Source: Candidatus Cloacimonadota bacterium (GTDB taxonomy: Bacteria > Cloacimonadota > Cloacimonadia > Cloacimonadales > JAFGVF01). Taken from it: 8,635 nt of DNA. The DNA is taken from positions 1 to 8,635 of the forward strand of contig JAFGVF010000140.1 in assembly GCA_016938155.1 (NCBI GenBank). Reading direction: 5' to 3'. The position numbers and the translations under genes are program-made. Each line of letters opens with the position of its first letter. Within the stretch, counting starts at the first letter, position 1. Shown piece by piece: positions 1-5,591 of the stretch. A model generated the notes under the pieces. The model was not told the origin of the DNA, made no database searches, and saw only the letters and a list, made by a program, of their open reading frames with translations.

Positions 1-323
1 CATGAAATCATAAGGGAAGTTATCGGAAATCATTTACATTTCACATTGTGAGAAAACGATATTGTATTAGGGTAGTAGATTGAGATAATATGAACATATC
101 ATTGTACCCAATTTTTTTAATAAACGGTCTTAGCACCTCTATTTATCGCACTTTAATCCATTTTATGTCATACGCTTCTCTTGCGTTGCTCCTGGGGGTC
201 TCCTGCGGGTCCCTTGGGCGAAGGCGTAAGAGAGACGGAAGCAAGGCGGAGGAAAATCGGTACAAAAGCTTAGGTGGATAATAAGTTTTGAAACAGGTTC
301 TGAAAATGAAAGTATGGAATTAC
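1..323. other. intergenic region with no convincing gene
   Basis: No supported gene lies here. The first 51 bases are open in frame 1 from the window edge (ending with TGA at 49-51) and could be the last 16 codons of a gene outside the window, but that is too short to judge. A weak rightward promoter-like pair (TTGTAT at 62-67, GATAAT at 84-89, 16-base spacer) is present without an obvious gene to serve. The main content is the GC-rich island at 171-252, described separately. The stretch ends at the stop codon of the leftward DUF3667 gene, and I see no good terminator for that gene. Confidence 0.6.
171..252. repeat. GC-rich island, possible dispersed intergenic repeat
   Basis: This 82-base block is about 63% G+C by hand count, while its flanks are clearly AT-rich. 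It has runs such as CCTGGGGGTC and GGGTCCCTTGGGC. Its ends can pair as an imperfect 11-bp stem: TCTCTTGCGTT at 177-187 with GGCGTAAGAGA at 223-233, including G-T wobbles. The base composition and the intergenic position suggest a REP-like or other dispersed repeat element rather than a gene. Open frames cross it on both strands, but they are Arg/Gly/Pro-rich without a ribosome binding site. Only one copy lies in this window, so its repeat status is an inference. Confidence 0.4.
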
Positions 324-1043
324 CTAATAAAGCTTGAGAAAATATGTAAAACCAAGTGTAATTAACAGGAGCACGGCAAGGACAATAGCCATGCTTATGA
401 TGAAACACCACAGCCCCTTCAGAATATCCATGATTCTGAGATTGTCTCCCTTGAAAATTCTAATGTAAAAAGATACTACGAAGAGAGGAAAACAATAGAT
501 GCTAATTGATTGATATTTATATAAAGTAACAATATTTACAAGTGAGAGGAGCAGAAGACTGATACCAATAATATATGAGTTTACATAGAAGTGTTTGGCA
601 ATACTCAGCTTCCTAATCCTGTAAACAAGCGAGCTTCCAAGCGAGGAAAAGAGGGTAAAGAGAATGATAAGAGCTTTCCTGTATTCAATCAGATTTAACT
701 TAGTCCTGGCTATATTGATAATCATATTTTTGGAAGGTTCGGACTCAGTTTTCCCCAACAACAAACCAATCAGGCTTCTGAAAACTATTACGAAAAGAAG
801 GAATTGCATTGCACCTGTATAGACTACTCTCTTCCCTTCAAGATAATCAAAGATAACTCTTTTCGGGTTAGATATTAGACGCTTGATTGTGAAAAGAAGA
901 CCCTTGTGTTGCTTCAGGTTGTTTAAGATAAGCTCATCGATACAATAAGCCCAGGTGATTTCTTTGAATTCCACACTTTGCCCACAGTGAGGACAATACT
1001 TATCTTTCAAAACAGTCCCGCAATTCCGGCATTTAACTTGCAA
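324..1043 (-). CDS. DUF3667 family zinc-ribbon membrane protein
   Basis: A 239-residue protein. The N-terminus carries a zinc ribbon with Cys5, Cys8, Cys17 and Cys20 (CRNC and CPHCGQ). The DUF3667 signature follows at about residues 27-83: 'HKGLLFTIKRLISNP' and then 'DYLEGKRVVYTGAMQF'. The rest is hydrophobic, with about five membrane segments near residues 78-96, 122-140, 153-175, 178-195 and 208-234. The start is TTG. An in-frame TAA sits immediately before it and the zinc ribbon begins at residue 5, so no earlier start is possible. A weak AGGCAGG lies just upstream. The gene begins 30 bases after the stop of the PH-like gene on the same strand, so the two are probably co-transcribed. The molecular function of DUF3667 proteins is not known to me. 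The family is common in Bacteroidota and relatives. Confidence 0.8.
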   Translation of the reverse strand: MQVKCRNCGTVLKDKYCPHCGQSVEFKEITWAYCIDELILNNLKQHKGLLFTIKRLISNPKRVIFDYLEGKRVVYTGAMQFLLFVIVFRSLIGLLLGKTESEPSKNMIINIARTKLNLIEYRKALIILFTLFSSLGSSLVYRIRKLSIAKHFYVNSYIIGISLLLLSLVNIVTLYKYQSISIYCFPLFVVSFYIRIFKGDNLRIMDILKGLWCFIISMAIVLAVLLLITLGFTYFLKLY

Positions 1044-1073
1044 TTAGCCTGCCTTTTTAAATTCTCAACAGCC

Positions 1074-2141
1074 TTAGATTTCTTCTAATACTGCAGAGAG
1101 GCACATTGAGAAGCTTATTACATCTTCAAAAAGATAAACTAAATTCTTCCCGTTTTCTTTATGAATCACTACACCGTTGGAAAAAAGAGCGAAATCCAAA
1201 ATATCAAAAAGGGCAAGTGAATGCACCTTATTGCTACCTTTAAAGATAAGCCTTTTATTGGTTATGGAAAGAATACCCGAGTCTATGTGCTTCAGTTCTT
1301 CATCTTTTATTTTGTTGAGCCCGATATCGGATGACCGCCAATAGAATCCTCCTGCTATCTTCGATTTTGCAGTCATGCCGTTAAATGTCATTCTTTGAGG
1401 GGTTCGCAGGAATTCAGAATATGAGGCTTGATTAGAATGATAACACACTTCATTCTTCTGTAAGTTGACTTGACTGGGAATGGGTTTCAAGAGCTCATCT
1501 GTAAGATTTAATCCACTTAACCGGTTATTTTCGACCGATTTATCAGGAACAGGAACATCATAAAAACCGGCTAATTTTTCTAATTGAACCACCTGATCCA
1601 GAGTCAATTCTTCTTCTGTATCAGTTGTTTTGACAAAATCAGCAAGTTTCTTCATAGCACAAGCGTAATAGAAATCCTTTGATACAGCTTCTTTCAGATT
1701 TAACTCTTTGCCAATCTTAAGCAGGTTATCCTTACTTTCCTGAGATAAATCATCATCAATAGGAATAGCAAAAAATTTGTTGCTGAATATTTCAAATAGA
1801 AATGACTTTTCCAACCTTTCCACTTCACCTGGATCAAGCTCCAACAGCTGATACAGCGAATTAAGATAAATTCTCTCTTCAGATGTGATGTTTCGATTAT
1901 GATATAACCTTGAAAGAGCCTTGTAATAGAAATCTGAAAGTATCCAGTTGTAATAAATGTTTGATTGAATCTGATACTTATTCCTGATTTGATTAAGTTC
2001 TGTAATATTAATATCAAGAGGTTGTTTTTGTGCCAATAGATTGTTTATCTCAATCCTGAAATTTTCCACGAGTTGCTTATTCAGCAACTTCCGGATGAAG
2101 CCCGGCTTATGCAAATCTTCCTTACTAAAGGGATTTAGCAT
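1074..2141 (-). CDS. hypothetical protein, helical repeats plus C-terminal PH-like domain
   Basis: A 355-residue protein with no signal peptide or membrane segment, so probably cytosolic. Residues about 22-195 are helical and look like repeated units of an acidic turn followed by a helix, for example 'NITSEERIYLNSLYQLL' (84-100) and 'ELTLDQVVQLEKLAGFYDV' (178-196). This recalls TerB-like or EF-hand-like helical modules. Residues about 226-345 look like a bacterial PH-like domain, with the pattern G-x-L-x-I-T-N-K-R-L-I-F-x-G at 289-302 followed by a strand pair near 'GVVIHKENGK'. The ATG has an AAGGAG five bases upstream, so the start is firm. It heads a two-gene leftward unit with the DUF3667 membrane protein. 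A role at or near the membrane is possible but inferred. The two domain readings are pattern-based, and I do not recognise a characterised homologue. Confidence 0.65.
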   Translation of the reverse strand: MLNPFSKEDLHKPGFIRKLLNKQLVENFRIEINNLLAQKQPLDINITELNQIRNKYQIQSNIYYNWILSDFYYKALSRLYHNRNITSEERIYLNSLYQLLELDPGEVERLEKSFLFEIFSNKFFAIPIDDDLSQESKDNLLKIGKELNLKEAVSKDFYYACAMKKLADFVKTTDTEEELTLDQVVQLEKLAGFYDVPVPDKSVENNRLSGLNLTDELLKPIPSQVNLQKNEVCYHSNQASYSEFLRTPQRMTFNGMTAKSKIAGGFYWRSSDIGLNKIKDEELKHIDSGILSITNKRLIFKGSNKVHSLALFDILDFALFSNGVVIHKENGKNLVYLFEDVISFSMCLSAVLEEI

Positions 2142-2184
2142 ATTTACTCCTTAAATAAATAATAAACCATTAAGCTCATTTCAA

Positions 2185-2213
2185 GTTATAATCAGTACGC
2201 TCAACACTGTACG
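2185..2213 (-). promoter_or_regulatory. candidate promoter for the PH-like / DUF3667 unit
   Basis: On the minus strand, CGTACA (2213-2208), a 17-base spacer and TATAAC (2190-2185) lie 44 bases upstream of the ATG at 2141. The -10 hexamer fits well (5 of 6) and the -35 poorly (3 of 6). Confidence 0.3.
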
Positions 2214-2220
2214 AATTATC

Positions 2221-2250
2221 TTGTAAGTTAAGTATTGAAAGTAGTATAAA
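2221..2250 (+). promoter_or_regulatory. candidate upstream promoter of the Rrf2-nifS-nifU operon
   Basis: TTGTAA (2221-2226), an 18-base spacer and TATAAA (2245-2250) face the Fe-S operon. The -10 matches the vegetative consensus at 5 of 6 positions and the -35 at 4 of 6. Transcripts would start near 2257, giving a leader of about 140 bases before the regulator gene. Confidence 0.4.
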
Positions 2251-2359
2251 CTTTGGCAAGCATTATTTTCTTCAGGAAAACATTCAATCTCAGCAGGTTG
2301 GACAAGAAATCAGTGTCTGCTAATCAGAAAATAGTAAAAAATTCTTGTCATGATTTGCT

Positions 2360-2384
2360 ATATCCTACTTTTGTACTATGTTAT
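2360..2384 (+). promoter_or_regulatory. IscR/Rrf2-type operator-like palindrome upstream of the regulator
   Basis: A 25-base imperfect palindrome with halves ATATCCTACT and ACTATGTTAT around a 5-base centre; 7 of 10 positions are complementary between halves. The framework ATA..CC.ACT / A.TA.G.TAT has the same length and edge bases as the type 1 site bound by cluster-loaded IscR, as I remember it. It overlaps possible -10 elements (TACTTT at 2366-2371, TACTAT at 2374-2379) and ends just upstream of the ribosome binding site. That is the right place for autorepression by the Rrf2 protein encoded next. Confidence 0.45.
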
Positions 2385-2399
2385 TTAAAGGAGGATTAC

Positions 2400-2846
2400 A
2401 TGCAGATTACATCTAAGACTGAATACTCGCTGAGAGCCTTGATTGAAATAGCGGGAAACAATGGTTTGCCTATGTCCATAAGGGCGATAAGTGAACATCA
2501 GAACCTACCCGCAAAATACCTTGAACATCTTTTCAGAGAAATGAAAAAGCATGGTATTGTAACCAGTTCATCAGGTTCAAAAGGCGGTTATCAATTGGCA
2601 AAGGCAACCGATAAGATTACTTTGAATGAGATTATCAGTTCGGTTGAGGAAACACCTTACATGGTGTATTGCCAGAGAAAGAGTAAAGAGCATGAATTCT
2701 GTATTGGACATCCCTGTGTTATCGAAGCTCTGTGGACAGGTATTTATGATAATATCAGAAAGTATATGGATTCAATCAAATTGAGTGATATATTGCAAAA
2801 TATAAATGGAGATTATAAGGATTATGAAAAGAATATATTTGGATAA
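2400..2846 (+). CDS. Rrf2 family transcriptional regulator, IscR-like
   Basis: A 148-residue DNA-binding regulator. Residues 1-68 form the Rrf2 winged helix-turn-helix: 'SKTEYSLRALIEIA' opens the fold, the recognition region is 'LPAKYLEHLFREMKKHGIV' and the wing is 'SGSKGGYQLAK'. Three cysteines follow (Cys91, Cys101, Cys106, spaced C-x9-C-x4-C and followed by 'VIEALW'), the place where IscR and NsrR bind an Fe-S cluster; the spacing is not identical to IscR. The start is the ATG at 2400, with AAAGGAGG six bases upstream. An extension to 2253 is open but has no ribosome site and is not Rrf2-like. It leads an operon with a desulfurase (23-base overlap) and a scaffold, the layout of iscR-iscS-iscU. 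By analogy it probably senses Fe-S status and represses its own operon, with the palindrome at 2360-2384 as the candidate site. Confidence 0.9.
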   Translation: MQITSKTEYSLRALIEIAGNNGLPMSIRAISEHQNLPAKYLEHLFREMKKHGIVTSSSGSKGGYQLAKATDKITLNEIISSVEETPYMVYCQRKSKEHEFCIGHPCVIEALWTGIYDNIRKYMDSIKLSDILQNINGDYKDYEKNIFG

Positions 2847-3999
2847 TTGTATTACAACCAAACCAGCCCCTGAAGCCATTGAGGCAATGAAGGAATTTAC
2901 CGATGAGAAATTCTGGTTCCCCGGTAGCTTCTTCAGCACTTCGGAAGAAATAGCTTCCGCCCTGAAAGTGTTCCGTGAAAAGTTCGCTGTAACCATCAAT
3001 TCCAAACAGGAAGAAATACATTTTACTGCAGGTGGTACTCTTGCAAACAATATCGCTATTAAGGGCATTCTTATGGCTAATTCGGGAAAGGGTACTCATA
3101 TCATCTGCTCTAATGTTGACTATCCGGATATTCTTACAAACACTGCTTTTTTTGAACAGAATGGATTTGAAGTAACTTATCTGGAGTGCGATAGCGAAGG
3201 TTATGTCAGCCCTGAGAAACTCAAAGCAGCGATCAGACCGGATACAGTTCTGTTCATGACTTCAATTGCCAATCATGTTGTTGGTACATTGCAGCCTGTT
3301 AAAGAATATAGTGAAGTTTTAAAATCTGTTGACCATAAGATTTACTATCATGCCGATGCATGTCAAGCTTATGGAAAGATACCTCTGGATATGAATGAAC
3401 TTGGATTTGATACTATGTCTGTATCTGCTCATAAAATTCACGGTCCCCAGGGAGTTGGTGCCTTATATGTTCGTAAAGGCACACCTCTTGCTCAGACAAT
3501 TCATGGAGTAAACAGGGTTGACGGACTTAACCCGGGGGGAATCAACATTGCCGGCATCGCAGGATTTATAAAAGCTATGGAACTGGTGTTTAACAATTTT
3601 GAAGAAAACTCTGCTTATTTGAGAAAGCTCACAGATTATATTCTGGCAAAAGTAGAAAAAGAAATTCCTTATTACTCAATAAACGGAGCTTTAGGAGATA
3701 GAAGAGCACCTCATAACATGAATATCTCATTTGACTATATTGAAGGTGAAGCTATCACAATGATGCTTGACCTTAACGGTATTACAGTTGCAACAGGCAG
3801 TGCCTGTGCATCTCAAGGATTACAGGCAAATTATGTCCTTATGGCTATGGGTAAAAACCATGTTCAATCTCATGGTTCAATCAAGTTTACTGTCAGCAGA
3901 TATAACACAATTGAAGAAATTGATTTCGTTATTGAAAAGCTGAAATCAGTTGTCGAGACACTCCGCTCTCGCAGTCCGTTATATATAAAAAATAAATAG
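2824..3999 (+). CDS. divergent NifS/IscS-type cysteine desulfurase
   Basis: A 391-residue PLP-dependent class V aminotransferase fold, expected to take sulfur from cysteine as a persulfide for Fe-S assembly. Visible landmarks are 'YLDN.ITT' at the N-terminus, Asp178 and Gln181 in 'HADACQAYGK', the PLP lysine Lys204 in 'SAHKIHGPQGVGALYVRKG', and the catalytic loop cysteine Cys328 in 'ATGSACASQG'. Several normally conserved places differ: the PLP-stacking His of 'EH' is Tyr100 ('VDYPDIL'), 'NNE.G' is 'NHVVG' (150-154), 'R-[SP]-G-T' is 'NPGG' (236-239), and 'GSIRF' is 'GSIKF'. I chose ATG 2824 (MKRIYLDN) because AAGG lies just upstream and family members start there; ATG 2806 is also possible. 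The gene overlaps the regulator by 23 bases, suggesting coupled translation, and is followed 14 bases later by the scaffold gene. The symbol denotes the family, not nitrogen fixation. Confidence 0.88.
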   Translation: MKRIYLDNCITTKPAPEAIEAMKEFTDEKFWFPGSFFSTSEEIASALKVFREKFAVTINSKQEEIHFTAGGTLANNIAIKGILMANSGKGTHIICSNVDYPDILTNTAFFEQNGFEVTYLECDSEGYVSPEKLKAAIRPDTVLFMTSIANHVVGTLQPVKEYSEVLKSVDHKIYYHADACQAYGKIPLDMNELGFDTMSVSAHKIHGPQGVGALYVRKGTPLAQTIHGVNRVDGLNPGGINIAGIAGFIKAMELVFNNFEENSAYLRKLTDYILAKVEKEIPYYSINGALGDRRAPHNMNISFDYIEGEAITMMLDLNGITVATGSACASQGLQANYVLMAMGKNHVQSHGSIKFTVSRYNTIEEIDFVIEKLKSVVETLRSRSPLYIKNK

Positions 4000-4013
4000 A
4001 AATAGAGGTAAGT

Positions 4014-4634
4014 ATGCAGTATTCTCAAAAGGTTATAGACCATTTCATGAACCCGCACAATGTGGGGAAGATGGAGCATCCCGATGCTGTGGCAACAGAA
4101 GGCAGTCCAGCCTGCGGTGACCAGGTAACCGTATATCTCAAAGTAAATGAAGAAACAAAAGTTATTGAAGATATTAAATTCCAGTCATACGGTTGTGCTT
4201 CCAACATTGCGACAGGTTCAATTATAACTGATTTAGCAATTGGAAAAGGGATTGAAGAAGCAAAGACAATCACTTGGAAAGAAGCAGCTGAAGCACTTGA
4301 CGGACTTCCTCCGGTAAAGATGCATTGCTCGGTTTTAGCCGTTGATACCCTTAGAGCAGCTATTCAAAACTATGAAATCGCTAAAGGACTCATCCCTATT
4401 CCTGAGTTTTCCAAAGAGACCATCATTGAAGAACTGAAAAAGGTAATTTATCCTCAAGTTGGAGAAGATATTGTAACCCTGAAGATGGTTAAATATGCTG
4501 GTCTTGATGATGGTGTCGCTACTATTGACTTAGATATTCCTAAATTCGACAACTTTAGGGATAATGTTGTTGAAGAGATAAGAGAACATTTAGAGAAATA
4601 TCCACAGGTTAAGAATGTCATTATAAATTACTAA
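4014..4634 (+). CDS. NifU/IscU-type Fe-S scaffold fused to a MIP18/DUF59-like domain
   Basis: A 206-residue protein. Residues 1-127 are a NifU N-terminal (IscU-like) scaffold with all cluster ligands: Cys34 and Asp36 in 'SPACGD', Cys61 in 'YGCASN' and Cys105 in 'KMHCSVLA'. It should receive sulfur from the desulfurase encoded just upstream. Residues about 133-206 are not the usual Nfu domain and have no CxxC. Their pattern ('VGEDIVTLKMV', 'DGVATIDLDIP', then 'YPQVKNVII' at the end) matches the MIP18/SufT (DUF59) fold used in Fe-S maturation. The usual 'DPE' reads 'YPQ' and the usual cysteine after the 'T.p' strand is absent. AGAGG lies five bases before the ATG. It is the last gene of the operon and is followed by a strong terminator. 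The scaffold assignment is firm; the C-terminal domain reading is pattern-based. The symbol is a family label. Confidence 0.88.
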   Translation: MQYSQKVIDHFMNPHNVGKMEHPDAVATEGSPACGDQVTVYLKVNEETKVIEDIKFQSYGCASNIATGSIITDLAIGKGIEEAKTITWKEAAEALDGLPPVKMHCSVLAVDTLRAAIQNYEIAKGLIPIPEFSKETIIEELKKVIYPQVGEDIVTLKMVKYAGLDDGVATIDLDIPKFDNFRDNVVEEIREHLEKYPQVKNVIINY

Positions 4635-4654
4635 CATCCAATTACCATAGATTT

Positions 4655-4690
4655 AGCCACTATCTTGAACGGTAGCGGCTTCCTTTTTTT
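4655..4690 (+). terminator. intrinsic terminator of the Rrf2-nifS-nifU operon
   Basis: The arms AGCCACTATC (4655-4664) and GGTAGCGGCT (4671-4680) pair over ten positions with one mismatch and one G-T wobble around a 6-base loop. TCCTTTTTTT follows directly. It lies 20 bases after the scaffold stop codon. Confidence 0.9.
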
Positions 4691-4715
4691 CAGAAACACT
4701 CAAAGTTCATATATA
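4687..4715 (+). promoter_or_regulatory. candidate distal promoter of the TetR gene
   Basis: TTTTCA (4687-4692), a 17-base spacer and TATATA (4710-4715) place a start near 4722, exactly where the FadR-box-like palindrome begins. The -35 overlaps the T-tract of the preceding terminator. Both hexamers are imperfect. Confidence 0.3.
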
Positions 4716-4721
4716 GCATTA

Positions 4722-4739
4722 TGAATGAACAGTCATTCT
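4722..4739 (+). promoter_or_regulatory. FadR-box-like operator upstream of the TetR gene
   Basis: TGAATGAACAGTCATTCT contains perfect 6-bp arms, GAATGA and TCATTC, around a 4-base centre. From memory the Bacillus FadR (YsiA) box is TGAATGAMTANTCATTCA; this site agrees at 16 of 18 positions. The downstream gene encodes a FadR-like TetR protein, so autoregulation is the natural reading. The site is 174 bases before the start codon. Confidence 0.6.
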
Positions 4740-4840
4740 ATTTATGTTTAGAGTAGCCCTTGTCAGACATTCAAAAAAATGACACAACCTGCTTTTATGA
4801 CATGTTTTCAACCATTTAACCATTCTTGAGCTCAAATCAT

Positions 4841-4870
4841 AAGACAAAACATTGACAGAATATCTACAAT
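4841..4870 (+). promoter_or_regulatory. candidate proximal promoter of the TetR gene
   Basis: AAGACA (4841-4846), an 18-base spacer and TACAAT (4865-4870) would start transcription near 4877, giving a leader of about 37 bases. A perfect TTGACA at 4852-4857 overlaps the spacer but has no -10 at the right distance; the best is TATGAG after 14 bases. Confidence 0.35.
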
Positions 4871-4889
4871 GTATGAGCTGGTTTAAAAA

Positions 4890-4902
4890 TGAATGATGAA
4901 TG
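4890..4902 (+). promoter_or_regulatory. tandem FadR-type half-sites at the TetR translation start
   Basis: TGAATGATGAATG contains the half-site (T)GAATG twice in direct orientation, immediately before the Shine-Dalgarno sequence. It may be a secondary contact for the regulator, or chance in AT-rich DNA. Confidence 0.25.
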
Positions 4903-4913
4903 TTGGAGGAACA

Positions 4914-5528
4914 ATGAAAGAAAAGAAAATCTCTGTTGAAGATAAGAAGCTCCAAAAACGGGATGCTATTATCAAATCAGCTATTGAAGTCTTTGCCCAG
5001 AAAGGATTTCACAATGCCAAGATCTCTGATATTGCGAAAAGAGCTAAGGTTGCTGACGGTACTGTTTATCTTTATTTCAATAATAAGGATGATCTGATGA
5101 TTCAGGCTATGAGTGAGTTGTTAACAGAAAAGCTATTTGAGCTTAAAAAAAGGCTTACTGTCGAGAAGAAAGCCATTAACAAACTTTACAGATTCTTTCA
5201 AATCCATGCTCAAGCCTTAACCGGAGACCGTAATGTAGCCCGGTTTATTACGGTTGAGCTACGCCAATGTCAGGAATTTTATGAGAAATATCCTGAATTT
5301 ACACCCATTGCCGACTACATAGACTTCGTAGAAGACCTTATTACGCAGGCAATAGAAGATGGAGATATTCGTAAAGAGATCAATCCCAGAGCATACGCCA
5401 TGATCTTGCTGGGAACGGTTGATTTTGTGGTCACTCAATGGGTATTGGGTAAAGATAATATGTCCCTTGAGAAAACAATCGAGCAGATATCGCAGGTGTT
5501 TCAGCTCAAGACAGCACTTTTGTTGTAA
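4914..5528 (+). CDS. TetR family transcriptional regulator, FadR (YsiA)-like
   Basis: A 204-residue one-domain repressor. Residues about 15-62 are the TetR helix-turn-helix, with 'AIEVFAQKGFHNAKISDIA' and the recognition segment 'AKVADGTVYLYFNNKDDL'. The run V-A-D-G-T-[VI]-Y-L-Y-F-x-N-K is the hallmark of Bacillus FadR/YsiA, which represses fatty-acid degradation genes and is released by long-chain acyl-CoA. Residues 63-204 are the helical ligand-binding and dimer domain. The length is close to that of FadR (about 194). I start at 4914 because GGAGG ends four bases upstream; the earlier ATG at 4893 lacks a good ribosome site. The gene stands alone between two terminators, with a FadR-box-like palindrome at 4722-4739 and two half-sites at 4890-4902. 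No fatty-acid genes are in view, so the targets and the ligand class are inference. Confidence 0.9.
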   Translation: MKEKKISVEDKKLQKRDAIIKSAIEVFAQKGFHNAKISDIAKRAKVADGTVYLYFNNKDDLMIQAMSELLTEKLFELKKRLTVEKKAINKLYRFFQIHAQALTGDRNVARFITVELRQCQEFYEKYPEFTPIADYIDFVEDLITQAIEDGDIRKEINPRAYAMILLGTVDFVVTQWVLGKDNMSLEKTIEQISQVFQLKTALLL

Positions 5529-5553
5529 TGTTATACAAGTATTTAACTAATCT

Positions 5554-5579
5554 AAAGGGGAGTAACTTCCCCTTTTTTT
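5554..5579. terminator. terminator between the convergent TetR and permease genes
   Basis: AAAGGGGA (5554-5561) and TCCCCTTT (5568-5575) form an 8-bp stem with a 6-base loop, and the T-run continues to 5579. It lies 25 bases after the TetR stop. The opposing permease gene stops at 5592, so its transcript also runs into this hairpin. In that direction the tail is only partly U-rich, so termination there would be weaker. Confidence 0.85.
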
Positions 5580-5591
5580 CATAATATAGTA

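Noticed and set aside
1..51. Frame 1 open from the left edge to TGA, possible end of an upstream gene
   Set aside because: Only 16 codons and no recognisable motif, so it cannot be told from chance.
90..281. Rightward 63-codon open frame
   Set aside because: It has no ribosome binding site, and its Arg/Gly-rich second half is simply the translation of the GC-rich island.
163..411. Leftward 82-codon open frame over the GC-rich island
   Set aside because: It overlaps the end of the well-supported DUF3667 gene and has a composition driven by the island; no ribosome site or recognisable domain.
2253..2399. 49-codon N-terminal extension of the Rrf2 regulator
   Set aside because: Rrf2 proteins begin at the 'M.[IL]..K..Y' segment, which follows ATG 2400 with an excellent Shine-Dalgarno sequence; the extension has none and covers promoter-like DNA.
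4826..4835. Perfect 10-bp palindrome TTGAGCTCAA
   Set aside because: It is short and isolated, unrelated to the FadR-type half-sites; likely chance.
4852..4857. Perfect TTGACA -35 upstream of the TetR gene
   Set aside because: No acceptable -10 lies 16-18 bases downstream, so it was not called as a promoter by itself.
4719..4955. Leftward 78-codon open frame
   Set aside because: It covers the operator and promoter region of the TetR gene and has no coding signs.
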